Below are positions 10,800 to 19,499 of a stretch of DNA of 20,208 nucleotides, piece by piece; the first letter of the stretch is position 1; each line of letters starts with the position of its first letter. Made by a program: the position numbers and the translations under genes. The notes below the pieces were generated by a model. It saw only the letters and a program-made list of their open reading frames with translations. It did not search any database and had not been told where the DNA came from. This DNA is from Smittium mucronatum (lineage: Eukaryota > Kickxellomycota > Harpellomycetes > Harpellales > Legeriomycetaceae). Location of the stretch: contig LSSL01003058.1 in assembly GCA_001953115.1 (NCBI GenBank), positions 1 to 20,208 of the forward strand, given 5' to 3'.

Positions 10800-11880
10800 C
10801 AGAAACCAGTCTTTGTTCTTTACTAGCGGAGAATTTTCGTTTTTTGAATCTGTAACCACTTATTTTGCTTTAAGCAACAGCGGTTGAATTGCCGAAAATC
10901 TATGTAGGTCTAGAAGCCAAATTTTGGTCTTATATAGTGGCCTTACTAAAGTTACATTTATCCTATTTCTGCATACATTCTGTATTGTCTGCGATATTAA
11001 ATCCCATGGATGGGAGGGGGGGGGGGAGGAGGAGGCAGAAGTAGGGGCTATTCCAATTCGACCAATTTTAAATCAGAGAGTTCTGACCCATCGATTTGGG
11101 ATCCAGACTATAGCGTTATTAAGAATACACTTTTTTGTTTTTATTCGCCGTGAATAAGTTCATATCGCGGAGACTATATTTTAAGCATATAGCTGTGTAC
11201 TCTTAGTTTGATAGAAACCACCCCTTTTGTGCTGTAAAACTACAGGAGCAGTCTGTAGAGTTTATTACTGACGGTAAATATGTCACTTGAGGGCTATTTT
11301 TCGTCCCGAGGAGGTGCTTCATAAATCTTTATGAAATATCTAATCTTTGGGAAGTTAATGCCTCTAAATTTACTCACATATTACAAAGTTCTATTATTAA
11401 CAGAATAAAATAGCACTGAGTGACCAACAACACTTCGAGTCTGTAGAACATAAAATACTGTCAGTATATGTTTTTTTTGATAATAATAGAAGTATTTGTA
11501 GGTTTTGAAAGCCTGAATAGGAACAGCGGCTCAAAATTATTCCCCATTCCATGCCAAGTAGCTGTAATCTTTAATTTTCGCCATATCTGGAATTTCGAGT
11601 AGATATGATTTTGATTCATTTTTTTATCTGATTTTTTTGAAAATTAGGTTCTGTATCACAGGTATGTTTAATAACAATGTTATCATTGAATATTTTTTTT
11701 CTATAAATGGCGGCTCTTCAATTCTAAAATATTTTCAGATCAGACTTCCAGGAAGAAGAGCTACATAAATTACTTGAGCTTTCCCTATGAATTTCGACAT
11801 ACATCTCAACTACCACTTACTAGCTGTAAATATTTTCTAAGTTTCCCTTTCGAGATCACTGACCTTGGATGAAGGAGCCG
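10800..11880 (-). pseudogene. RNase H / connector relic of DIRS-type element
   Basis: After a frameshift at about 11878 the minus strand gives PSSKVSDLERET, then SKFIGKAQ (FIGKAQ at 11774-11791) and VALLPG, a conserved string that follows the RT in fungal YR retroelements. The middle (about 11060-11700) is too degraded for me to place RNase H catalytic acids. At the downstream end one frame is again readable: PSHPWDLISQTIQN and TLVRPLYKT (about 10930-11025), LHRFSAIQPLLLKAK (about 10860-10905) and PLVKNKDWFL (about 10800-10830). A C-run (G-run on plus, near 11017-11027) lies just upstream of PSHPWDL and may have changed length. This is the least certain module in function but well placed by context. 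Confidence 0.55.
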
Positions 11881-12645
11881 AAGCGCCAACTCGTTTGTGT
11901 TGACGAAAATTCAAAGATGGGTTATGTATTGATATTAAGTGACTATATATTTTTCCTTCTTGATTTTTTATTCTAGTTCCAATAGTTTCAAGTTAATCCG
12001 ATAGGCGAATTTTAAAAATTTCCTCTTCGATTATCCGATTATCAGAAAACCTTTAAAGTAGGCTAAGATCCTTATGTCTTTCTTCTGTTTGCATGTCACT
12101 ACTGTAGGCAAAACCTTGCTAAAATTTTGCGGAATTAGAGAAAAAACAAAAGGGAGAACTCTGAACTGATGCTACTGATCTTTTCAATAGAATATCAAAT
12201 ATACCTTGCATAACTTGTGAATTAGTATTTACACGAACGCATCCTTGAGTTCAAAATATTTCATGTATTATTTTCTCGTTATAAGACAAAAGACAGATTT
12301 ATTGGGGTTACATATTGAATTTCTTCATTTGAGCTTGTTTTTCAAGGCTTTTAAGACCAAGAAGTGGTCTCGGTAACCCGGATTTTTTTTAATAACAAAA
12401 AAATTGCTGTGAAACCCTTTTTCTCTGGTTTTTACTTCTTTGGTGTCATTTTTTTCTAGAGAAGAGGCCAATTTCTCTGTAAATACGGACCAAACTTTTA
12501 GGCACATTTTCTTCTCATGTCTGCGTATATGCATGGCTAGCTTCGGATCTTCAGAATGAGTTAAAATCCTGAAGGTCATCTTCATCTTCTTTGCCAAACC
12601 GAAAAAGTCTTTTTTTTTTGTGGCTGGCCAAACATGCACAGCCAA
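11881..12645 (-). pseudogene. Reverse transcriptase relic of DIRS-type element
   Basis: A single minus-strand frame reads through RT motifs with only nonsense interruptions: KGFHSNFFVIKK (near 12387-12423), then LVLKALKNK, FELKDAFV (12232-12255; consensus-like FDLKDAFV), FRVLPF followed by a Ser/Pro segment (near 12113-12155), and ILAYFKGFLIIG (about 12034-12066). The catalytic YxDD box is here YFKG (12049-12060), so both aspartates are lost. Six in-frame stops (after LK, RK, FV, FY, DQ and IG) fall between about 12320 and 12030. The open part at 12325-12645 is 106 codons. The copy encodes no active enzyme. It follows the gag relic and runs, after a frameshift near 11878, into the connector/RNase H region. 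Confidence 0.72.
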
Positions 12646-12959
12646 AGATCACCCAAACAACCCTGTATACAAAAAAAACTTTTCAGATCTCATCCGAATA
12701 AGTGGTGGACGGATTTGGATCCCTGAAACAGATTCTGAGATCCTTCACGGTGGTTACAGGACATTTCACCTATTTCCAATTGACCTACATTACATTTTAC
12801 TCAATTTATTACCATGGTAATTAAGTATTAAGCAAATATTTTTAAAAGTAATATTTAATAAAAATTAGCTATTTTTACTGGGGAAGTAAATTTTGGTTTT
12901 AACTCATAACAGGCTGCATAATTATGTGAAATTTCATTTAGTTCAAGTATCCTCACGCC
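12646..12959. other. Unexplained segment between gag-like and RT relics
   Basis: About 310 bp interrupts the expected gag-to-RT path. The part at 12800-12940 is AT-rich and stop-filled. The part at 12640-12800 is less AT-rich and is open on the plus strand (12620-12820, 66 codons), but I recognise no motif in either reading. It could be a divergent linker of the element or a secondary insertion; no target duplication was found. Confidence 0.4.
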
Positions 12960-13800
12960 TTCTCGACAATTCCCCGGACCCTTTTTTTGTCCTTCAGCTT
13001 CTTCCGAGCCTCTTAAACATTGAAATGCGATATCCTACCGGGAATCTCTAAAAAATCCATATTATACTCCCTCGTGCGACCTCGACACATCCCATCAAAA
13101 TCTCAATGTTATGGGTAATTTTTAGAAGCGGAAATCGGAACTACAGCTTTGGGGACTTGCACCGGAGCAGAATTTCTACTGATACTTCTTTGGTGCCTAT
13201 TCTGCTTGTTTCCGTAAAAAGCAAATCTAATTCTGGAGTGTTTTTCTAGTTTCTTGCTGAAAATAAGTGTATCAAAATTTTCTTGATCAATCAGAGGTTT
13301 TAATTCTGATTCTACCATCTGCAATGATTTTCCTAGCTAATTATTCTCTTATGAAGGTTTTATAAGAAATATAGTTACAGAAGAAGCGATGCCAGACAAT
13401 AGTGCTCTCATTTAATTCTCAAAATTTTTGTGTTGATCTTCTATAAATATGCCAGAGGTTTCCTGGATTATTTAGTATACGTATAGATTAATCGGTCTAG
13501 TAGCTTGTGCTAAGGCGGTTTGTATTTATTGTAGGGCAGTATCTACCTTTCTCATCGCAGCTGAAGCTGGATCTTTCAGTGGCTGCGGCTGTTAGTTTTC
13601 AGATCTACTTATTGTGCAATATTATACTGCGACCTTTACTTCTTCTTGCTTCAGTGAGTGAGTAAGGAATCCTCTTCGATTGAAGGGGAAGCTTAGATAA
13701 GCCCTGGGTAGACATAAAGATATGATTATGGAATCATTGTGGCTACGAAGGGACCATTTTCCACGATTTGAGAGTTACTTTTTCGCAAGAGCTGCTTTAA
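12960..13800 (-). pseudogene. Gag-like ORF relic of DIRS-type element
   Basis: Translation of the minus strand gives a mostly collinear protein interrupted by stops. Visible pieces in order: YLYVYPGLI (around 13695-13725), DPASAAMRKVDTALQ (near 13530-13575), ALAQATRP (13493-13516), MRALLSGIASSVT (near 13375-13413), LQMVESELKPLIDQENF (around 13272-13327), a basic Arg/Lys/Asn-rich tail ending at 13109, then GRISHF (13022-13039). The open part 13109-13324 is 71 codons long. At least five stops break the roughly 110 codons between DTALQ and VESELKPL. The pattern resembles the N-terminal ORF of fungal YR retroelements, presumed to form particles or bind RNA. Resemblance is from memory of the family. 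Confidence 0.62.
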
Positions 13801-15035
13801 AATTATGGTAAGTTCATTAAGATTGCATTAGTGTCTTCATCCATCCTTTTGTTGAATTTTTTTTTTGAATTTTAATAGGAAAATTCCACTTTAAGTCGGT
13901 AGAGTAAATTTGAGAAAGAAAAGATAATAAAGATGAAATACTCGGTATTTTCTACAAATCTCCCATTTTTTTAGAATTACTTATTTTTAAAAGTTTTAAT
14001 TGGCTTTTAAAATCTCGATTGTTTTATTGAATAAAAATGGTACCATTTAATATGGCTATCCCATAAATTATAATTGATTCATATGTCTAATTTTGAATAG
14101 ATTTAATTCAGAAAAAGATAAATTTACAGAATTAGAAAATTTTAAATAAGTTAATAAAGAATTTTTTTAAAAAAAACCAAATAAAATTATGAATAAAGTC
14201 ATTTTAGGGATGCCTTTTGAATTTTTTATTTTAAAAGCATAACATATATATACATTCTATTTATTGAAATAATAAAAAAAATTAGGAAGTAAATCAATGT
14301 AAAAGGCTAAAAGCAATAAGATTTTTTAGGCTAAGGGATGATTAATTTTCATAATCGCATTAGCTTATAAAATCAATAGCTTAAATCATAATATTTATTT
14401 GTTGTATCAGTATGATTATTTAAGGATGCTTTATATAGTCATAAAGCGATCAGGTTAAAGCCGAAGAAATAGAAATAACTTAATTAGATGTTTTTCGTTT
14501 AAAATTATTAAGTCAAACAGCGAAATGATATTAGATAGTTAATGCATTATATTGTAGATAAAAAATTATGGAAGAAAAATTAGGCTATAAAAATCCAGTG
14601 CGTTAGATTAAAAACTTGAAAACGTCTATAAAATCTCTATTATTTATATCTTATTACACTTTAAAAGCGATTTTGGGTCCATAGTTAACGAAAGATCGGA
14701 ACCCTTTATTGAAAAGTTCTTAAAAGATGGGGATATTTGTTGCGAGACTCAATTATTTTTAAATTTCACCCACTAATAGATTTTTATATTTCATGTCACA
14801 TTTTAGTACATAATTTCATTTAAAACTGCTCAATAACATTTTTCATTTAATATAAAAACCCAAAGAAGAAAAAATTAAGATAATGCAGAAAATTTACATA
14901 TTCACAGATGAAAAAGTTTCTTTAAAACCGCCAAACACTCTCTGGTATGAGATTATTGTTTTTAGTAAAAAAATATATGCCTCTTTCGTCAAAAAAACAA
15001 TTAGATTTTGGCAAAGGAATGCTAATATATCATTT
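13801..15035. other. Gene-free AT-rich DNA
   Basis: 1.2 kb with no credible ORF on either strand. It should include the 5' end of the DIRS-like element, but no terminal repeat was recognised. Nothing else identified. Confidence 0.5.
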
Positions 15036-15046
15036 TTTTGAGGTTC
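15036..15046 (+). repeat. Candidate LINE target site duplication, 3' side
   Basis: TTTTGAGGTTC next to the A-rich end of the LINE. The same 11 bases occur at 17439-17449. Confidence 0.55.
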
Positions 15047-15362
15047 CATTTTTTTTTATTTTTACGGGAAATTTATTTTAAAGTTAATAAAAAATTATAA
15101 AAAATAATTTAAAAAAATTAAAAAAAATTCACCCAACTCCCCTTTGCCGCTCTATCAGCTCCATAACTCGAGGGAATCGGTTCAAGGGGGCTGTGAATCA
15201 CTTAAACTCTGGAGCTTAAGTGCTCTGGGCACGCGGGTGCCAATCAGAAATTCGCTGTTTCAAGCACAAATTTATGATCAGCAGTGTCAGCTTGTATCCG
15301 ACTTAAACTATGTTTAGACTTCACCCACTCTCAAGGAGTTTTCCAACTATACCCAACCGGGA
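15047..15362 (-). other. LINE 3' UTR and shared tail
   Basis: Downstream of the stop codon, about 165 bases of relatively GC-rich sequence unique to the LINE are followed from 15197 downward by the ~150-bp segment homologous to retroposon copies A and B. The tail runs through TTTAAAATAAATTTCCCGT into an A-rich end. No target duplication surrounds the 150-bp segment itself, so it is part of the LINE rather than a SINE inserted into it. Confidence 0.65.
15049..15197 (-). repeat. Third copy of the ~150-bp dispersed repeat (LINE tail)
   Basis: On the minus strand it begins CCTTGAACCGATTCCCTCGA and ends CCCGTAAAAATAAAAAAAAA. It aligns with copy B throughout and with copy A mainly over the first 60 bases. 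The shared core is GGAGC[TC]G.TAG.GCG.CA followed by a G-rich stretch. Confidence 0.78.
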
Positions 15363-17425
15363 TTAATTAAAATTTGAAAGATGATTTTTTATGTCTGAGC
15401 GGATCGGTGCAGGTATAAACCAGTCGATCGCCTCATTTGGCTGTATTACACATCGAGAGTGATTTAATAAGATGTGGCCGACAGTTTCGGGAACATCGAT
15501 TTTGCAGAAGGGACAATTTTTTTTAAATTTTTCATCTAAAAATTTCATATTTGATAGTCGCTGGACGGTCCGAAAGGTACCCACTCGCATTTTCCCAATT
15601 TCCTGGAGGCCAAGTTTCAGGTCAGGGTACAGCAGCTGAAGATTCATCCAATTTCCTTTTCCGACGATTTTTCGATCCACAGTCCACCGGTGGATTTTAG
15701 ACTGGTTATTTTTATTTTTCCTGTCGACTACGGTGATGTTTATTTCACCTTTTGTATTTTGAACACAAAATGTTTTTATCGATCCGGCACTGTCGGTCAC
15801 CCAGGTGGCTATTCTGAACTTGATGGGCGACCTAATGAGGCCGGCTATCCAAGTTTTTAAAGTTGAACATTTTTGATATGCTCGCTCTCGAGCAGTTCTG
15901 GTTTTTAAGAAGACGGATTTTAATTCCCAGCTCGGCTCTGACCCGCTCCATGGCGGCAGACTTACAAAAATTGTCAACGAGTATGATGGCTTTGTCGATT
16001 TCGGCCTGGATCGGCTTGACTCTGGCTTCGTTCATGCCAAATGTCTCACCTCCATAACAGCCAAAAAGAATTAGAACCGAATTTATGAATTTTATTTTTA
16101 GGCAAACAGGTACGATGCTAAGTTTCAAGAAGCTGTATGCAGCATAGAATGCCTTTCTGTTCTTTAATTTGTTGTTTTTGATGGTCCCATACACGTCCCA
16201 TTTATAGCTCATAATATATATCAAATATGTGTACTGATCATTTTTTGGGATATCTTGGTTTTTTAATATCAGATCGGAAGATTAGGGACCGGTGACATTC
16301 ATTGAACCGCACTTGGATTCGTTCACAGTCATTTCCCATGTACTCGACCAATCAGTAATTTGATTTAATGCAATTTGCATATCAGTCTCTGATTCGGCCA
16401 ATAACATGGTATCATCTGCAAAGAGCAGCCCAGGTATCCTAGAGGTGAATCCAGGTACATATACACCTTTAATGCCATTTAAAAGATCGTTAATGTGAAA
16501 ATCAAATAGTATTGGTGAGGCTGGGCAACCTTGTCACGGCCCACATAGGTGGTAAGTGGGCTTGGAGACATCATCTTCAACCCTAACAGCTATTTTCGGT
16601 GACCTGTAAAGGCCCTAGATAGCGTTGAGTAACTTCCCACCAATCCCAATGGCCTTCAGTTTGCAGAACAGTGCGGTATGGGGCACTCGGTCGTAGGATT
16701 TGCTATATTCGATATATCATATGAAGATTTTTTTATTTTTTATTTTTCTTCGCCGAAAAATTTCTTTTAGGGTGGTTGTTTGAGCGGGGCACTCCTCGAA
16801 ATTTCGAAACCCGGCTTGTTCCTTGACTAATATTTCATATTTCTTGTAGATTTGAGCCAATTTGGTAGCTATCATTTTGGATAGTAGCTTCGAAAGGGTT
16901 GGAATCAGTGAAATTCACCGATAATTATCGAGGTCTTTGATATCTCCTTTTTTAGGTACCAGCACTACTATACTAGTGTCCATATTAGTTGGGATTTCCC
17001 CAGAATCGTATACTATATCAATAATTTAAAAGATCGTTTTTGCCATTTTCGACTCTGGGATTTTTTCGGAAACCACCAGTTTCCATACCTCACTGGGTAT
17101 TCCGTCAGAGCCAGGAGCCTTGTTATTAGGTGTATCACTTAATGCCATGGTAATATCAGACAATTTGATATTAGTGTCGCACTCTGGAAAGTAGTCGCAG
17201 TCGGTGGTTAGCAGTGATTCCCACTTAGTGGCACTGCGGCTATTCCCAGTAGAATCATTTTCCAATTTGCCAAAATGATTATTCCAAATTTCAAGCTTTT
17301 TATTTTTTCATTTATTATTATTTATTTTTTTATCATACTCCGGGCCGTCTGAAATACTCCTGAGCGTGTTCCCAGTGTATGCTTTGATGGTTTTCCAGTA
17401 GTTTTTGGAGATATTAGAAATAATT
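15363..17425 (-). pseudogene. LINE reverse transcriptase with zinc knuckle (broken)
   Basis: Visible from the N-terminus: a linker (YWKTIKAYTG), WNNHFGKL, KAPGSDGIPSEVWK (RT motif, about 17085-17130), VLVPKKGD, a degraded NYRxISLIPT box, EQAGFR, YDRVPHTALFCKLKAIG, QGCPASPILF, and the catalytic GLLFADDTMLL (FADD at 16411-16422, both Asp intact). The thumb/C-terminal part follows (GCYGGETFGMNEAR, TARERAYQK), then a zinc knuckle CPFC...H...H...C at residues 155-176 of the last open frame. Six nonsense codons (TAA, TGA, TGA, TAG, TGA, TAA in order) interrupt one frame from about 17305 to 15920, plus one shift near 17310 and one near 15920. It would have copied LINE and possibly SINE RNA; this copy cannot. 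Confidence 0.82.
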
Positions 17426-17438
17426 GATCATATAGTAC

Positions 17439-17449
17439 TTTTGAGGTTC
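17439..17449 (+). repeat. Candidate LINE target site duplication, 5' side
   Basis: TTTTGAGGTTC just beyond the point where LINE coding similarity stops. It matches 15036-15046. Confidence 0.55.
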
Positions 17450-17823
17450 TAAAATCACTTTAGTAATTAAGTTGAAAATTTATTATTCGAAATATTCAGT
17501 TTTGGAAAATCGAAATTCTTCATAAAAAAGCGAGAAGAATGAAAATAGAATCCATCGACGTATGGCTGAGTTAAAAGATATACCTTGCTTACTTATTTTA
17601 AATTCTTGATTAGAAACGAAGAAATTTAGGATATTTGTTTTATTAAAAATTCTCTATTTTTGAGCATGGTTTTACTTGCCATCAAAGATAAATTATATTA
17701 GATTTATATTCCATCTCATGAATTCCTGGCACTTTCGAAAAATAAAATCATCCAATAATAAGCATTAAATTTTCCAATAAAAAATTATTCGGATTTTCTC
17801 GTATAATGCATAATCTTGTCAAC
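17450..17823. other. Gene-free AT-rich spacer
   Basis: About 370 bp between the LINE and the MITE pair. No ORF, RNA or repeat recognised. Confidence 0.5.
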
Positions 17824-17825
17824 TA

Positions 17826-18094
17826 TTTGGGAGATTCTCTTTGAGAGCGGACACTTTCCTACTAAACTTTTACCACTTTTCTAATTTGTAAATATAGTGC
17901 CAAGATAAAAAAATAGAGCTATTGGGTAATTAAAAATATGGATTTTAGAATCTAATTTTCTATTGGTAAAATGTTGAAAATTTATTAGATCCAGTATATT
18001 TTTCTATTTTTATTGGACTGGTTTAAAATAAACTCAAGTGTAGCTAATGGTTTACACAGTAAAAATAGTCTGGCCTTGAAAAGAATCTTCCATT
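17826..18094 (+). mobile_element. MITE copy 1 of an inverted pair
   Basis: A 269-bp unit bounded by TA (17824-17825 and 18095-18096). Its ends are imperfect inverted repeats: TTTGGGAGATTCT at the start, and the reverse complement of AATGGAAGATTCT at the end. It encodes nothing. It is homologous, in reverse orientation, to 18151-18418 along its full length (roughly 75-80 percent by eye), including the subterminal GAGAGCGGACACTTT. TA flanks and short imperfect ends fit a Tc1/mariner-derived MITE. Confidence 0.72.
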
Positions 18095-18150
18095 TATTCA
18101 GGCAATTTCAAAAATTATCGATTCTGCCTATTTTACTCGCATTTTATTTA

Positions 18151-18418
18151 ATTTGGGAGATTCTTTCGAAGACCAGACTTTTTAGACTGCGCATACTATT
18201 GGCTATACTTGAATTATTAAAAAAATCAGCCCAATAAAAATAGAAAAACATGCTGGCTCTAATAAATTACAACACTTTACCAATAGAAAATCAGATTCTA
18301 AAATTCATATTTTAAATTGCCGAATAAATTAAACCGGATCTTATCTCAACCTTTTCAAATTAGGAAAATAGTAAAAATTTAATAGTAAAGTGTCCGCTCT
18401 CTAAGGGTATCTCCCATT
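18151..18418 (-). mobile_element. MITE copy 2 of an inverted pair
   Basis: A 268-bp unit bounded by TA (18149-18150 and 18419-18420). On the minus strand it starts AAATGGGAGATACCC followed by GAGAGCGGACACTTT, and runs collinearly with copy 1 (17826-18094). Its inner end on plus is ATTTGGGAGATTCTTTCG. Copies 1 and 2 are separated by about 52 bp, so the pair forms a ~593-bp fold-back. The 74-codon plus-strand frame at 18013-18237 lies across the pair and is not a gene. Confidence 0.72.
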
Positions 18419-18424
18419 TATTAG

Positions 18425-18673
18425 ATCTTGGCCTAATTTTATAGTTAAATAATTACCAACCGATATTTTATTTACGAGTGATTTTAAAAAATACCCAAGT
18501 TTCATTTGTCAACATCATCTTGGTCATATAAAATGATAGTAAGATAAGTAGCGAAATGGTAGTATTCACACAGTTATGACACCAAAATTTACAAATATTT
18601 TACAAAGAGAAAATAATATTCTAAAAGCTTTTATAATCAAAAAAAACTTCAAGTTTTGAAAATTTAACATGCC
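18425..18673. other. 3' flank of the flavoprotein-like gene
   Basis: About 250 bp downstream of the minus-strand gene. AT-rich, with no further feature. A canonical AATAAA immediately after the stop codon was not evident. Confidence 0.4.
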
Positions 18674-19435
18674 CTAAATTCTAGCATTATCCAACCTAGA
18701 AATAAATTCTGGGGTCGGGGCGCAATTATCTTTGGATTGTTCAGGGGTGCCAAAAGAGGTTTTGATTGGAATCACACCAGACCAGTATGAGGACATGACT
18801 GATGGATCCGAAAGGTCCTCCTTATCTTCACTAACACCGGCATTGCGAATTTTCGCAGAAGCGGTTTCTATTTCTATCGCGACAACGCTGGTAGTTTTCA
18901 ACTCGCTATCCTTGACTGGTCTGCTATCATCCCATTTGTTGCCGCCCAGAAACTGTTTGTTGACGGTGACTTTCAAGGCCTTGATCTTCTCTTCCCGATC
19001 GGTTACCAGTCGAGCATTTCCAAAAGCACACACGGACCGATAATTGTTCGAGCAATGGAAGGATGCCACTGAAACCACCAGACCGTCCAATATTGAGACT
19101 GTAACACATGCCTTTGGTGATCTTTTACGTTCCTCTTCCGGAGTGGCTTGTGGCCGCCCGGATAGAGCCTTCAGGAGTCGAGTGCTGACATAGCCATGCA
19201 AGTATATTGTAGTATCAACTCGACCATAAATCATTGGGATAACGTGGGGATAATTTTCAAGGGGGTCTTGCTGCTCTGAAACTCCAGCACTTGATTCTGG
19301 GATCGTGAACCCAACATGTGCAATTTGACCGGCATCTAGAATACTAAACACTGTTTCTTGATCATAATGGGCTCTTTCTCTGTGCCTTTTTATAAAATTA
19401 ATATCCTTTGAACTTTCGGGCTCGTAATTCGGCAT
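18674..19435 (-). CDS. FMN-binding split-barrel (PNPO-like) family protein
   Basis: A complete 253-residue, intron-less ORF, ATG at 19433-19435 and TAG at 18674-18676. The order of motifs fits the pyridoxamine 5'-phosphate oxidase-like flavin-binding family (the type often annotated as nitroimidazole-resistance-like): RHRERAHYD (18-25), AHVGFT (39-44), PHVIPMIYGR (63-72), YLHG...RLLKAL (78-91), CVTVSILDGLVV (110-121), H127 with NYRSVCAFGNARLV (131-144), KWDDSRP (167-173), ASAKIR (192-197) and YWSGVIPI (217-224). Relative to typical bacterial members it has extra segments near 45-61, 92-108 and 201-215. The family binds FMN in dimers; the substrate cannot be told here, and true vitamin B6 synthesis is not implied. 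No signal peptide or membrane segment is seen, so cytosolic. Its GC content is clearly higher than its surroundings. The start is supported by A at -3 and by family motifs beginning at about residue 16. Confidence 0.88.
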   Translation of the reverse strand: MPNYEPESSKDINFIKRHRERAHYDQETVFSILDAGQIAHVGFTIPESSAGVSEQQDPLENYPHVIPMIYGRVDTTIYLHGYVSTRLLKALSGRPQATPEEERKRSPKACVTVSILDGLVVSVASFHCSNNYRSVCAFGNARLVTDREEKIKALKVTVNKQFLGGNKWDDSRPVKDSELKTTSVVAIEIETASAKIRNAGVSEDKEDLSDPSVMSSYWSGVIPIKTSFGTPEQSKDNCAPTPEFISRLDNARI

Positions 19436-19456
19436 TTTATGAAGAATATTTAAAAG

Positions 19457-19471
19457 TATAAAAATTATATA
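19457..19471 (-). promoter_or_regulatory. Possible TATA-like element
   Basis: On the minus strand TATATAATTTTTATA lies about 22-36 bp upstream of the ATG. In DNA this AT-rich such strings occur by chance, so this is only a candidate. Confidence 0.25.
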
Positions 19472-19499
19472 TGTCTTTATTTAAAGAAAAAATATTAAA

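Larger units (their letters stand above)
9820..13800 (-). mobile_element. Decayed DIRS-type (tyrosine recombinase) retrotransposon
   Basis: Reading the minus strand gives, in order, a gag-like ORF, a reverse transcriptase, an RNase H/connector region and a tyrosine recombinase, all on one strand over about 4 kb. That gene set and order define DIRS-type (YR) retrotransposons, which integrate by site-specific recombination, so no integrase is expected and none is seen. Every module carries in-frame stops and frameshifts, so the copy is dead. Boundaries are set by the outermost recognisable protein similarity; the split or inverted terminal repeats typical of these elements were not located. Family placement rests on motif recognition by eye. 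Confidence 0.72.
15047..17438 (-). mobile_element. 5'-truncated non-LTR retrotransposon (LINE)
   Basis: A 2.4-kb minus-strand insertion encodes a LINE reverse transcriptase and C-terminal domain, followed by a ~315-bp 3' UTR and an A-rich tail (T-run from 15049 on plus). The coding similarity starts in the linker between endonuclease and RT (FWK/YWK-IK-x-TG type string near 17385-17405), so the endonuclease part is absent. An 11-bp direct repeat, TTTTGAGGTTC, lies at 15036-15046 and 17439-17449, right at both ends, supporting 5' truncation during target-primed reverse transcription rather than later deletion. The repeat is short and partly low-complexity, so this is suggestive. Confidence 0.75.

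Noticed and set aside
10924..11157. 77-codon plus-strand frame with Gly/Glu-rich run
   Set aside because: Antisense to the retroelement connector, where the minus strand gives recognisable strings. The Gly/Glu run is the poly-G tract.
15049..15197. Interpretation as a SINE inserted into the LINE 3' end
   Set aside because: No direct repeat flanks this segment, while a candidate duplication flanks the whole LINE, so it is treated as the LINE's own tail.
18013..18237. 74-codon plus-strand frame resembling a membrane segment
   Set aside because: It begins without ATG and lies across both MITE copies and their spacer. An artefact of repeat sequence.
18732..19109. Two overlapping frames (103 codons plus, 60 codons minus)
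   Set aside because: Shadows of the PNPO-like gene in other frames.
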